Assembly: GCA_905182995.1 (NCBI GenBank)
Contig: CAJJDP010000054.1
Coordinates: 68,964 to 132,963, forward strand
Reading direction: 5' to 3'
Source of the DNA: Paramecium octaurelia
Taxonomy: Eukaryota; Ciliophora; Oligohymenophorea; Peniculida; Parameciidae
DNA length: 64,000 nt
A program made the position numbers and the translations under genes. This document shows positions 11,947-24,007 of the stretch, piece by piece; within the stretch, counting starts at the first letter, position 1, and each line of letters begins with the position of its first letter. Under the pieces are notes generated by a model. It saw nothing but the letters and a program-made list of their open reading frames with translations. It did not search any database and had not been told where the DNA came from.

Positions 11947-13456
11947 ATGAATTTGTATCTATTTCTGAGTATCGCAGTAATATTCTGCTTTCCAACAGAG
12001 GATTTAGTGAAAGATTACGCTAAATTCAACATTCCCTATACAGGATAATGGTATAATAACAAGATTATAACAATCACAGGTTTTCGGGATATTTGAGAAT
12101 TACTGATGATGGGAGCAAATAGTTTCATTACTTCATGTTTCCACAACAAAACAAGAATTTGACCGATGAAAGTCCAGTAATTTTATGGCTGAATGGAGGG
12201 CCTGGGTGTTCTTCACTATATGGTGCTTTGAATGAGAATGGTCCTTTTGTATTCAATTTAGGCACAAATGACTTGAGAGTCAATCCCTACTCATGGACGA
12301 ACACTGTAAGACATTTATAATGAATGTCTAGGCTCACATGTTCTATTTGGAATCTCCAGCCACAGTTGGATTTTCATATGGTGATGAGCACACTAGTGAC
12401 GCAAGTTCGGCCAAAGACAATTTATAAGCAGTGATCCAATTCTTTAATAAGTTTCCTGAACTTAGCACTCATCAATTTTATATCAGCGGAGAGAGTTATG
12501 CTGGCACTTACATTCCATTATTAGCGAATGAGATCATAGAATATAATAAAATAGCAAGCAAGAGAATAAATCTTGTTGGATTGATGATTGGAAATGGTTG
12601 TACAGATTACACCGAATGTACTATTGAGGCTAAGAGATTCCCTATTCACAAGTTCGAATTCATGCACAGTCATCATTTGATAAGTGAGAAGTTGTGGGAA
12701 GAAATCGATGCCCAAAGAGACAATTGCTTCAATTCAACCACCCAGTATTGCAAGGATCTCTATGCCAAAACCCAAGAGGAAATCAATCTCAACTAGTAAA
12801 CCAATATCCATATGAGAATAGCGAATTTTATTACAATCCCTACAACATCTATGGAAAGTGTTATCAAATGCCAATCACCAAATTCAACGGAGAAACTATC
12901 CAGAGATCCAAAATAATGACTCTTGATCCATTTGATAGGCAACCAGGAACAGTCCCCTCCTGTTCTGAAGCCCAAGGACTGTTCTACTACTTTACCAATC
13001 CTGAATTCATCAAAGCCATCAACGTTGACACATCCAAACTGACCAAAGAGTGGGAGGATTGCAGTAGCACCATCAAATACACTAAGGATCCAAGAGCAAC
13101 CTATTATTTATATCCAAAATTGATTAAGAGTGGACTCAAAATACTTAAGTTTAGTGGAGATGTGGATGGTGTAGTGCCAATCACAGGAACATTCTTCTGG
13201 TTGAATAATTTGTAGAATGAAATTGGTTAGAATACAAGTATATATTTTAGGTTTGCATACAATTGAGCCATGGAGATCTTGGACTATTCCAGGCAATAAA
13301 AGTGGAGAAGATTAGAATGCAGGTAACGTATGGATCTTAGATGGATTGTGGTTTGTGACTATAAGAAATGCTGGGCATATGGTTCCAATGGATTAACCTT
13401 TGGCTGCATTGATCATGATAAATAATTTCATCTACGATATTCCCTTGCCTATTTGA
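11947..13456 (+). CDS. serine carboxypeptidase (peptidase family S10)
   Basis: Five exons; introns 12051-12079, 12306-12331, 12796-12821 and 13226-13250; 467 aa, normal for the family. A hydrophobic signal peptide (NLYLFLSIAVIFCF) opens the protein. Family motifs follow in order: VILWLNGGPGCSSLYGALNE, NPYSWTNT, SGESYAGTYIP with the nucleophile Ser at about residue 165, FSGDVDGVVP with the catalytic Asp near 378, and NAGHMVPMDQP with the catalytic His near 442. It would remove C-terminal residues from peptides in the lysosome or food vacuole, or be secreted. The last intron begins GTTAGA instead of the usual GTA. Confidence 0.95.
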
Positions 13457-13688
13457 TTAATATTATTATTATCATTAACAAGTTTAAATTTATATATATA
13501 TCTATATATATCCACTAATAAGAAACGTTCAATGTCATACTTATAGAATTCACAATGCAAACACAGGAATCCTAATTGATTATGAAATATTAATAATGAT
13601 TCGATATTTAGTATAAACTTGATAGTGCTATTCAAACCAAATAACCAAATTTATTATTTTTCTGCTTATTAATCATTTAATTATTTAA

Positions 13689-14652
13689 ATGGAGTACATC
13701 TAAAAAATGATAAGACCTTTTACAGATCGCTCTAATTACTACATTCAACCTCCCAATGCATTCAAGAGGAAAGAGTCAAAACACACTCATGATCCATAAC
13801 AAGTTTTGTTGTATATCAAGCAGATCTACTTCGCTCTACAAACACAACAGGTTAATTAAGTGTTCTGATCATTTTAGAATGTTAACATGTCCTTTCTTAA
13901 TCCCAATTATTTTTCAGATATCCAATCTGATCTCAATCCAGAAATGAGAGCTTAGATGGTATTGCTCCCCACATAACCTTAATAGATAGACGAAGTTCAT
14001 AAGTTATGCACTGCTCACAAGGCTTAGCGAAGAACCTTCCATCAAACCATTTATTTGCTCGATGTTTATTTAAGTACAAATAGAATATTTACCGCTCAAA
14101 TCGATTCGATATACAAGACATGCTATTTTGTTGCGTCCAAGTACGAAGAAGTATTCGATTCTCTTTTACTAGATCTATCCAAGTCCGTTGTGGAGATATA
14201 CACACGACAGAGACGAGATGCAAGAGATATTTTAGATCGAAAAAGAATTATTATGCATTCTCGATTTTAAGTTGGTCACTGCATCCTCCTATGTTTGGTT
14301 AAACTACTATTGGACAATTATTAACATTGCAGAGAAGACTTCCAATTGGCTAACCTATTCCTTACTCTTGTTAGATGTGGCAGTTTACAATATCAATATC
14401 ATCAAATATGAGCCATCCAAAATCGCCTGTGCTTCTCTCTACACTAGTGCCATCATGTTGAATATATAGATGAATTGGAATAGTTTTGCATCTTAATTTG
14501 GACTGCATTTCTAACACGAAATTAAAGTAATGATAAGATTTACAATTTAGGAAATTTCAAACCTAATTATGATAACATTGAAAGACAGTGTAAATTCAAA
14601 AAGAGAAATTGTCAAGCATATGCAACTGCAGAAAGAAAGAGAACTCTTTTGA
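13689..14652 (+). CDS. mitotic-type cyclin
   Basis: Introns 13851-13877 (27 nt), 13959-13985 (27 nt) and 14151-14172 (22 nt); 295 aa. A possible fourth intron at 14527-14550 (24 nt, frame-neutral, no stop) would give 287 aa. Cyclin-box elements are clear: NPNYFSDIQSDLNPEMR, IYLLDVYLSTNRI, CYFVASKYEEIYPSPL, THDRDEMQEIFQIEKELL and ILDFKLVTASSYVWL. The KYEEIYP motif points to cyclin A/B types that bind and activate a cyclin-dependent kinase. The N-terminus is short and I see no destruction box. The first intron starts GTTAAT rather than GTA. Confidence 0.92.
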
Positions 14653-15117
14653 ACCAGTTGACATTATTTTATATTACTATTTAAATAATTAAGTTGAATT
14701 CCATCTATTTTGAGTAATTACAATTTAATCTCTCTCTAGTAAAAGTGAATTATTATGGATATTCGTGATTTACCTAATTAATATTTGATTAATTATCATA
14801 AATAGTGATTATAGAAATTCCTATTTCCGTGATTGTAGAAGTTACCACTGTTGTCAGATAAGGATTGTCAAAATAATAAAATTAACAAGAAGGTAAACAT
14901 TACCAAAAATTATTCACATTCGATTACTTACAAAGAGACTGATTAAGTCACAGAAATGTTAACAGAAGTCACTTAAAATACTGACATTAAAGATTTGAAA
15001 AATGCTAATCAAAGTCTTTAAAGCATTAATATTGATGATAAAAATAACCACTTAAAAGTTTTAGATGATTATTTAACATAATTTTAATAAATATTCCTTG
15101 TTTTTTTATATGATGTC
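14653..15117. other. intergenic with a doubtful plus-strand ORF
   Basis: A plus-strand frame from about 14839 to 15192 encodes a hydrophilic, helical-looking sequence (for example TEMLTEVTQNTDIKDLKN, HLKVLDDYLTQFQQ). In-frame TGA codons at 14806-14808 and 14830-14832 separate it from the ATG at 14755, and its end would overlap the membrane-protein gene on the other strand. It may be a real small gene with an intron I could not place, or a relic. Confidence 0.35.
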
Positions 15118-16329
15118 TCATATTTTAATCTTTCTTATTAGATTTTGGATTGGACACAAGATATCTAAATAAGTCATCATAACGGCAATGCTTGAATCTT
15201 CTATTGTCAAAGTCTTTAAAAATATATTAAAGTTAAATACTTATTGAGCAACTTATGTAGGAACAGCAAAACTAAGCGCTGTAAGCACGGATAAAATTGA
15301 AATTACTATGAATATAAAGGTGCCTAACAAGAAGCCCAGCAATTCCAGAAGAATGAGCCCAAGCCCAATAGAAACAATTGTCAATACTTTCTTATTTATC
15401 ACTATAAAATTCTAATTAGACTAAACTTGATTTTCATTCAATTCAATTTTAATATTTCTAAGGAGATCAACGATATTTGTTGTTGGTGGGAGTTCTGAGG
15501 GTTACACTAAAAGGGATTTATTTAATTGATCAAAATAAAAAAAGCAGTAGATCACAATAAATTCGACTATTGGTAAAGCTTCAACCATTTCATATTCTCT
15601 GAATCCCATCAAAAAGTTCAATCCAAAAAATAGATAAGTAAAAGTTTTGGGCAATTTTCCATAAATTTACAATTTATTAAGTTTGATCAATACTAAATTA
15701 AAAATACCATTGGCCATTAATCCAAACAATGTCAAGAGAATGAATAATACTGTATTATGGTATTGCCAGTTTTACTAATGGACACTAGACAATCCTCCAA
15801 ACACAATTCCTAATAAGACTGTTTGAATCGTGAAGAATGTATTTTAATTCCGAACCTATTAATAAGATAGAATGTATACAGAAGACTTAGAATTTCTAGT
15901 AAAGACAAGGAATAGAGAGAAGAATATGGTAAGAGCCAATATAAAGTAGTAAACCCAATTGAACTTATAGTCCATGTATTCTCTTCTTCTTTCTTCCATC
16001 CAATTTTCAAACTCCCTTCGTGTAGGAAAGGATTCCCTTTAACTCTCATATGTATATTTTGATCCCCACCATTCTCTATTTACTTCAGTTAAATATATTG
16101 AGGACAAAGCATTAATTTAATTGATTCCATAGATTAAGGCGATCCCAGCAAGTTGTATAATTTGTTTTACGTAATATTTAAAGAGGAATGCTTGTCTAGT
16201 CTATTCTGGACTAGAAGGATCATTCCCACTTGAAATATTGGGCTGAGTAGACAGATTAGCTTAAGGAACAATAGGATTCATCACTGGATTTACAGTTTAT
16301 TAGCCCAAGTTATTGGGATATTTGGACAT
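15118..16329 (-). CDS. multi-pass membrane protein A (possibly BI-1/TMBIM-like)
   Basis: Single exon, 403 aa. A Pro/Gln/Asn-rich cytosolic-type N-terminus (NPVMNPIVPQAN) is followed by about seven or eight hydrophobic spans, for example NWVYYFILALTIFFSLFLVF, VLFILLTLFGLMA and FIFIVISILSVLTALSFAVP. The region FVIYCFFYFDQLNK and the C-terminal MMTYLDILCPIQNLIRKIK recall the Bax-inhibitor/TMBIM fold, whose last helix has a similar YLDI..L motif, but the similarity is weak. It is paralogous to the protein at 17198-18371 (shared SELP..., YLD.., Q-rich loop). Function unknown; probably in an internal membrane. Confidence 0.8.
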
Positions 16330-16464
16330 TTCAAAATATTGTGGATCTGCTGAAAATTACATTAATTTAATTATTATACTTTTTTATATCTTACCAGTGT
16401 TTATAAATATTGATCAGGCTATTATATTTTTAATCCTTCCATCTCGAAATAAGCACTTAGGTTT

Positions 16465-17110
16465 ATGGAGGTTATTTTTCAATTAGATCTTGCAATTCCA
16501 TTGAAATGTGTTCAGAACATCTATCAGATTTTACAAGAATCTAAATTAGTTAAATTAAATAAACTTGATGCGAATGGGTTCTAAAGTTAAGTGAATGATA
16601 AACAATGTCTTAGTAAATCATAAACCTCTGGCTAGGATTAAATACATTTAGATAGTATCCTGTTTTCCCTAATACTTCTGGACTAATTTGAGTAGAGTAT
16701 ATTGTAATAATAACAACAGCCTTGAATTAGTTTATAAAATTTGATTAGGACAAATTAAATTCTATTTTTCCAAAACTTCAAATAGTAAGGGTAGTTCCTA
16801 TTATTAAGACTGTGATTTGAGGTAGGGGGAGTCAAGATCAATTGATTCATGTGATTTTCAAGATCTAAAAGGATTGCTTGGCTCTGTAACTCTTGATCTT
16901 GAAGTTATAGACAATATAGAATTTGCATTATCTATTGAGTCATCCGAGGGATTGAAGAAATTCGTAGAAACTGTTATAGTAACCAGATAGTTATAGTTCG
17001 ATAATGTCTTAATTATAGTGAATCAGGCGGAGTTCCAATTTCTTAAACATTTTAAGAATGTTGATTATTTAAAAATATCAATTTAATTTTGTCAAATTAG
17101 TATTATTTGA
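16465..17110 (+). CDS. hypothetical protein
   Basis: Proposed exons joined over introns 16697-16719 (23 nt) and 16791-16825 (35 nt, or a 32-nt alternative with the same acceptor), about 195 aa. The last exon is a solid open frame (LLGSVTLDLEVIDNIEFALS, IVNQAEFQFLKHFKNVDYLK). The splice structure in the middle is less certain. No domain recognised. It sits between the two paralogous membrane-protein genes on the opposite strand. Confidence 0.55.
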
Positions 17111-17197
17111 TTTATAGGAATTGTTAGGTTAAAACCAAGAAGGATAATAAAATATAATGATAATGGTATATGTATGTTTTAATGACAAATAAAGTCA

Positions 17198-18371
17198 TCA
17201 ATTGGATATGATTCCTCTCAAAATGTTCTTGAGTGGACTGGCTAGATCCAAATAGGTCAAACACACTGCATAGGCTACGTCCTCTTATTGGAGAGTCTAA
17301 GAATGATTATGATATAGTACTCTTGAAGCCACTTAAGTGTTGAGTACAACGCTTAAGAGTGATATTGAGACCACAACCACAATCACAATGAAGAGTGCAT
17401 TTCCAGTGACGATGCTGAGGATGAGGATTAAAATGTATGCAACAACGCTTGAAATGACTATGGCAATATATCTGTTGACTACGCAATGGGTGCCTTTGAT
17501 TTATTCAATAACTTGATTTGATTGGGCTTCCTAATTGAAAAGTGCTTAAATTTTATTAATTATTTATATTCTTTCCACTATTGAAACATCTTCTGGTAGT
17601 TCACTTGGATTTTTGAGTAGCTGCTCATTCAACTAATTGAAATAATAGATGGAATATATGATGATGGCTTCGGCAACTGGGAATGAACTATCTAAGGATG
17701 ATGCACACAATCCGACTATAAAGTTGATTGTTATTGATCCCATGATGGCTAACTTCATAAACATGGTGTAGTAGTGGGTGATGTTGCGTTTGACAAGCAC
17801 GATTTGGGCTATGCTGTGTGCGATGAGGATTATCAAGGTAATGATGATCCACCAAATGGTTGCTGTTGAATGTCCACCAGTAAATTCGTTGCCTATTCCG
17901 ATAAGCACGAATCCTATCAAGATTGTCTGGAGATGGAATATAGAATTCTAATGTTTCACCTAAAGATATTAATTGATATCTTACTATTGTTCTTAACGAC
18001 CTTGTAATGGGCAATCCCAGGGCGATTATGATGAGTGTTACTACAAACGTATAGAAAGTCCATCGGAAACTGTTGTAATAGTATCCAAAGTCCACCACAA
18101 TGTTTGCAAACCACTCCATCTACCCAAAAGTGAACAATCCTAGGATACTCAAGTGTTATCTTAGGATTTTCTTGTAGTACTCCACAAGAAAGGTCTCTCT
18201 TGATGTCTCTGGCTCTTGTTTGGCAATAGTGATGCCTTCTTTGGCGTCGTTCATTTGTACATACTGAGCTGGAGGAGTTGCTGGATTCAAAATTGGGTAC
18301 TTGACTAGTTCTACTTTGCTTGCAGACAATCCATCATCAGTATTGTTGATCATATCCTGTGATAATGACAT
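17198..18371 (-). CDS. multi-pass membrane protein B (paralogue of A)
   Basis: Two exons, intron 17960-17984 (25 nt), 382 aa. Hydrophilic N-terminus of about 65 residues, then about seven hydrophobic spans (TFYTFVVTLIIIALGLPI, ILIGFVLIGIGNEF, TIWWIIITLIILIAHSIA, ALFIVIVVVVSISLLSVV). It shares with protein A the positions of the spans, a YxxQLNxxLLxxPSELP loop and the C-terminal LTYLDLASPLKNILRG. The pair looks like a tandem-type duplication separated by an inserted opposite-strand gene. A distant relation to the BI-1/TMBIM family is possible but unproven. Confidence 0.82.
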
Positions 18372-18478
18372 TGTTTTGTTAATTTAATATAACCAAATTC
18401 CATAATCGATAGATGCATTTATAGATAAATTTTTAATTCAAAATTCAAAGTATTCATCAGACATCGTATTTCATCAGA

Positions 18479-18790
18479 ATGTTGAGTATTTTAAATACTC
18501 CTTCAGAAATGACACTCAAACACCATTCTAATGAACTATTTATTGGTGAAAACCAGCCAATTGAGTTTTCAGCATCTCAAGCACGAGCATTCATGATCAT
18601 CATTTAATGTGCAGGCGTATATATATATATAGATGAGAATTTAATATGAGGGTTGCTCAATGAGCAGGGAAAATTGAGTAAGAGAGGGATTCTTGAGTCA
18701 GAAGACTGCCATTTGGGCATTTCTATTGAAAATTAGATTATCAACAGAATCAATCAATACGATTGTTAATTTAAATCGGGATGTTAATTT
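18479..18790 (+). CDS. tentative small gene
   Basis: An ATG at 18479 opens a coding-like stretch (SEMTLKHHSNELFIGENQPI, SASQARAFMIII), and a second one appears at 18651-18770 (GLLNEQGKLSKRGILESEDC). Base composition is higher in GC than the surroundings, as expected for exons. Joining them needs an intron of about 42 nt from 18611 to 18652, longer than any other here, so the model is uncertain. The 3' end is not defined. No homology recognised. Confidence 0.35.
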
Positions 18791-18890
18791 TAATCATAGT
18801 AAATTAAGATATTCATAAGATCATATTCAAAAATTTCTACCAAAGTTCATTTTGAATATGGTTAAATAAATAATATTTATTAAAATAATT

Positions 18891-19831
18891 ATGGGAAATT
18901 TTTGTTCATAGAAAGAAATTGATGAGTAATGTATTATACAACAACAGAAATCTAGTAGCGAATCCTTCCATTACAGTTAAAAGCCTTTGAAACGACTCGA
19001 AAAAAGCGAATCTGTTTACTCTGATTTGCAAGTAAGTATGTCACCATACAGTTAATTAGTGACTCAACTCATCGAATTGAAAGAGGCTTCAGAGATGATA
19101 GACAAGTAGTAATTAAGAAAATCAACAAGAGCATCTTCTTCTCGTAAGAGATGCTGGAAATGCAGAAATAAATTTTACTTAATGTTCGCTTTCCTTTTAT
19201 TTGTAAATTGATCCAATACAAGAACACTCCTTAAACATGCACCTTTGAATTGGAGAATTGTGTATGCGATCTTGAACAATTAGTCTATAAGAAATAGTTG
19301 AGTGCCATTTAGATTTAATTCATCACTGCACAAATCGTACTAGCAATTCACGAGATTCACAAGGCTGGTTACATCTATCGAGCCTTGAATCCCTCACACA
19401 TTTTGATTGCAGAAGATGGTTATATCAGATTGATTGGCTTCGGGTTCTCTAGTAACAAGACAGTGTTCTTTAAAATTAATACATATGAAGAAATACGCAT
19501 ATTCCCTCCCGAAGCCATGGAGATGCTGTTTGATTAGAGTGGAGATTGGTGGCTTTTGGGTGCCCTGCTATACAAATTGCAGTTCGATAGTTACCCTTTT
19601 GAGAATGATGACAGAGATGTAGAGATACTCAAGCAAATGAAGAAATAGAATGTAAAACAATTTCCAAGGGAAATAGACCCTAATTTGTAGGATCTCATTG
19701 AGAACCTTTTGAAATGGGATCCTCTGGAGAGATTAACAAGAATCGAATTAATTATGCAACATAAATACTTCTGCTAGATTGATTGGAAATTATTGAAAGA
19801 AAAATAAATCGAATCCCCCTTAAAAGAATGA
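18891..19831 (+). CDS. AGC-type protein pseudokinase
   Basis: Two exons, intron 19032-19051 (20 nt, ending CAG), 306 aa. The protein begins MGNFCSQ, a plausible N-myristoylation/palmitoylation signal. The kinase fold is recognisable: VVIKKI keeps the beta-3 Lys, AIHEIHKAGYIYRALNPSHI aligns with the catalytic loop, LIGFGFS with the DFG segment, PPEAM with the APE motif and DWWLLGALLYKL with the F-helix typical of AGC kinases. The catalytic-loop Asp is Ala (YRALNP instead of YRDLKP) and the DFG Asp is Gly (GFG), so catalysis is very unlikely. No Gly-rich loop is obvious. It may act as a scaffold or allosteric partner at a membrane. Confidence 0.88.
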
Positions 19832-19838
19832 TATTCTT

Positions 19839-21949
19839 TCATTGTAATTTTAAAATCATGAAACTCTAATTGTCCTCATCCTAATTCACAACCAAGAGTC
19901 TCAACCCTTCCTTATCCTACAATAACTACAATAGAGGTCCACAAGTAGCACCGAATTCATTCACTATTTTCTCGTTTAAATACACTCCACTATTGAGTGG
20001 ACTTATGGATGTCGATATCCGTAGCACATCTTCACTTGTCGCCACTGAAACTAAAGCAAACATCTTCTCCTTATCGACATCCAAAGGGTTCTCCAACATC
20101 ACGAAATCTCCAACTGGTTATTTGTGACCCATGATCTCCTTCTCAACCTTCTGAGACTTCAAGTTCCATATCTTAATCTTACAATCACTGCCTCCAGTCA
20201 CAAACAGAGCTTCATCGATCATTGATGCTTGCATGCAGTAAATTTGACACTCATCATGAAGCACCTGCTATTTCAAAGCATCTCCAAACACTTGTCTCGT
20301 ATAAATCTGCGATCTCACATAGTGTATCTGATATATAATGATACATTTATCACTGCCTCCTGTGATCACTCTTCCGTCTTTGGTCAATATTATGCCATTC
20401 ACAGAATCACTATGATCTTACAACTTCTTCATTATCATTCCAGAATAGGCATTCCAAAGTGTTACTTTACCATCCTCATGTCCACTAAGTAGAGTATGAT
20501 TATCCAATAGACATAACATCGATGTAATTACATTTCCTTGTCCTTTCAATTGTTTTATCATGCCTCCAGTCTTGATATCCCATATCTTGATGTCCTGATT
20601 GCCTGTCACAAGATATTGCTATTCCTTTAAGTCTACTCCCAACACATTGGCTCTCGAAGTGACATTGAAATCTCCCTGAAATCCTTTGAATATCCTCATG
20701 CAAGTGACAGGTTGTTTATTTTGAATTGAGAAGCATTGCTCCTTGTTTTTCAGATCCCATACTTAAACTAACCCATTTCTGCTTCCAACTGCGATAATGT
20801 TGTCGGTTATTGCTTAAATACTTAACAAAGGATTATTGGATTGGTATTTGTACTCTAACTTCAATCCGAAGTTTTTCATGCTCTGTCCCAATCCCAAACT
20901 GATGTTCATGTTGAATTTTTGGGATTTCAACTTGTTCTAGATGAGGGTCTTTAGGTTTTCCAACTCTTACATGTCTCTATCTCCTCCAATTGCATTCTAG
21001 CGATTATTGGCGATGACAGTTTCAACCTTGGGCAATAGTAATAGATGTTCATAATTGTACTGTGGAGCAATTTCTAGGACGAGATTCATCTCATTCAATT
21101 GGGCTGAGACGGAGTTGATGAGTTGTTTTTGAAAGTCATCATATTTCAATTGCAAGGTTTCAGTGTGACGATAGCCTGGTTTGTGTGTGATTTGATTGTC
21201 CATGTCTTCGGCCATGAAGATGAGGGTTCGTTTCATCAATTCTGAATCTATGTTGGACAACCTTTGTTTGATGAGACACTTCTCTTCCTTGATCTTTTTG
21301 TAGTTTTCGTCTTGATCGTAATGGAAGATGGTAATGGATGAAATATTGACAGGGATTGATCGGTTCAATGCTGAGGGGACTTGCAAAAAGGATTATTTGA
21401 ATTGATTGACCATTTCTTGCAAAGTTTGATAATTGAATTCATAGTTGATTAGAATCTAATCTAGGGCAGTCAACAATTCAGTTTGTTTTTTATCGATTTC
21501 TTCTGAGATGAGATCTTTGAGTCTGTTGCAATCGACACAGATTTTGGTCTTTTGATTTTGGATGTCATCCGATAAGATTTTTAAGTAATCAGGGTAATGG
21601 CCAATTAATTCGGTTACTTTGTTGGGAATCGAAAACAATTGACTGGATGCAAGAGAAGATTTTAGAGAGCTAGAGATTACATGAATAGCAAGTACCAATT
21701 GGATTAGAATCGATCATAAGATCTATCTCTATTATCAATGCTCTATCCAAAGGTGATTCTATCTGCAGGTGTAAAATAATTGGATTGGGCCAGAGGATGA
21801 TCATTCAGAAACCAATCACTTTGATGGACGGAGCTTTGTCTTCGGCGTTCAGAAATTTGTTCTTGCAATTTCGATTCCTGTAAAAAGGGGTTCGGAGTTG
21901 GTTCAAGTTTCTGAGATTCTCTGGCCACGCTTTCAGCAAGGTGTTGCAT
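19839..21949 (-). CDS. coiled-coil/WD40-repeat protein
   Basis: Two exons, intron 21670-21695 (26 nt), 694 aa. The N-terminal 350 residues are helical and hydrophilic (KTKICVDCNRLKDLISEEI, MVNQFKQSFLQ ...), likely a coiled coil. The C-terminal half contains about six WD40 blades with typical GG/GH and W-D ends: NIIAVGSRNGLVQVWD, LVTGNQDIKIWD, LLSGHEDGKVTLWN, VITGGSDKCIII, FVTGGSDCKIKIWN. It would serve as a protein-interaction platform. The overall plan (coiled coil plus propeller) is common in Paramecium. Its stop lies 7 bp from that of the convergent pseudokinase gene. Confidence 0.88.
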
Positions 21950-22067
21950 TATCAGTTAGGAGTCCTTCATTCCAGGTTTCTTTTGGAATTTGATCTTGAG
22001 CTTTTTGCTAGTTCTCATCTCTTCATTAAAAATTTGGTTTATCATAATTATATTAATAGTGTTTTCA

Positions 22068-22757
22068 ATGATAAGAAATATCTTAATAAGAGGATAAAAT
22101 ATCCCATTTATCAAAGGAGAGGGTGTTTTGATTGATCATTTCAACAAGATTGAATAGTCTAAGAAATTTTAAAATTACATTAAATCTTGGGAACAATCGA
22201 ATGTTGAAATGAAACAAATCGAGGTATCCTATGTGTACATGTTTGGATAAAATGTGGGCTTTGTCAATTTAATAGTTGATGCATACTTGAATGGGATTAA
22301 GTTGCCAGGCTTCGTGTTTTTGAGAGGAGATGCAGTGGCAATTCTCTTATTGGTCAACAAGAAGATGGTGCTTACACAACAATTTAGAGTGCCTGTGGGT
22401 AAGTTTACAATAGAAGCACCTGCTGGGATGATGGATGAATAGGGGGATTTTGGAGGAGTGGCTGCAAAGGAGATCAAGGAGGAAACAGGAATCAGCATTT
22501 AACACAATGAGATGCGTTATTTATAAGATATGTTGGTGTCTCCAGGAGGAAGTGATGAGGTGATTCATTTGTTCGTTGTTGAGAAGAATATGGAATAGGC
22601 ATTATTGGATGAATTGTGTTAGAAGACACATGGGGCAGAAGGAGAAGGAGAATAAATAAAGTTGGTGATCCAAGATTTTACATGGGACAATGTATTAAAG
22701 ACTTAGGATTCTAAATTGATAGCAGCTGCAGCAGCTTATTACAATCCAAAATTGTGA
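22068..22757 (+). CDS. Nudix hydrolase, ADP-sugar diphosphatase-like
   Basis: Single exon, 229 aa. It has LPGFVFLRGDAVAILLLV, LTQQFRVPVGKFTIEAPAGM and the Nudix helix GDFGGVAAKEIKEETGI, followed by LVSPGGSDEVIHLF. The SPGG.DE element and the Gly in place of the usual first Nudix-box Glu match plant NUDX14-type ADP-sugar diphosphatases, which split ADP-glucose or ADP-ribose into AMP and sugar phosphate. The metal-binding EExG is intact. The N-terminus (MIRNILIRGQNIPFIK) is basic and amphipathic, compatible with a mitochondrial or other targeting peptide, though not proof of it. Confidence 0.9.
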
Positions 22758-22765
22758 AGGCTATA

Positions 22766-24007
22766 TCAAATTTAATTATAATGAATTATACTATCAAAAC
22801 AATCACAGTATAGATCTGTTTATTGGGGATTTAGTGCAATTGAGTTGACACAACAATTCATGTAAATCACTTAATAGCACATCCAATATCCTTTGATACT
22901 GCTAGACCAAAAACACAGAGTTGAGTCGTCACCTCCAGATATCAAGATGTCTTGTCCAAAAGATACACAATTCACGATGTCGTTGTGATGGTGCAATGTT
23001 TGATAGATCATGAAGTCGTCGATATAGTAATGATATAGTAGAATATCATTTTTATGTGTTGCAGCAAGGAATTTCTGTTTGCATGAAAAGGCAATTGATC
23101 TGACCTTCTTTTTCGTATTAAGTGATTGGGTTAATTCAGCTGTAATAGTGTCGTTGTCATTTTTGATTTCCCATATGGCAATTCCCTTCTTGCTTCCTGC
23201 TGCCACATATTGATTGTCGACACTAAATGATATGGAGTAGACAGATCCTAAATCATTTGTCCATGTGCCCAATTTGCTTAGAGTTTGGGTGTGGAATAAT
23301 GCTATTCTTCCATCGAAACTGCTGACTCCAAAGTAGTGTTGATTTTGAGACATCACTATAGTACTGATGGCTCTTGAAAACCCTTTCAATTAAGTTACTT
23401 CAACATATTGATTATTAAATTATTAATAAACTTTAACAACCTTTTCTTCGCCTCCTATCAGCACTCTGCCATCTGGCAATATAAGTCCAGTGTACACAGG
23501 AAGAGTGGAGTTCTTGATAACAATGCATTTGTTTTGTTTTTGGTGCAAGTAAACCTCTTAGCCGCATGATAATATTTAATCTTGGGAAGCCCAAATGTGA
23601 TTGATGTCAGAGGGATGCTTGCGATATTTAACGTTCTATTTCTCTTTAAAGCGAATCTCTTTGGTTACATAATCCTGTTTGACAAATTAGATGCAATCAT
23701 AATATTGATCCATAAATCTGATTGCATTATCAATTGGTTTGAGGGATTGTTGATCATCAGCCACTTTGCAAAGAGACTCGAATGATTATGTGATATTATC
23801 AAGCATGTTGAGAATCAACTATTTGATCTAATAGAAGTAATCTCTCTTTCTCTAAAGAATTGGCATCATTTTTTAATGTATTAAATTTATTGTATGATCA
23901 AGTAAATATATCAATTCTCGATTATCCATGCAATTAATGGTCTCTCGTATTGATTTCTCACATTCGTTTGTATTATTCCACACACTATTGGCAACTACAC
24001 AATCCAT
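22766..24007 (-). CDS. WD40-repeat protein
   Basis: Single exon, 413 aa from the ATG at 24007. An N-terminal helical part of about 150 residues (CEKSIRETINCMDNRELI ...) is followed by WD40 blades: GRVLIGGEEKVVKVY, HYFGVSSFDGRIALFH, YVAAGSKKGIAIWE, FLAATHKNDILLYH, ILISGGDDSTLCFWS. Function unknown. The start is debatable: the upstream same-strand gene stays open to 23911, so this ATG gives a 97-bp overlap; ATGs at 23929 or 23869 would shorten or remove it. The stop lies 8 bp from the Nudix stop. Confidence 0.85.

Noticed and set aside
14755-15192. Gene with TGA read-through upstream of the cyclin-distal region
   Set aside because: The in-frame TGA codons cannot be removed with a canonical intron and no homology supports recoding, so it is listed only as a doubtful ORF.
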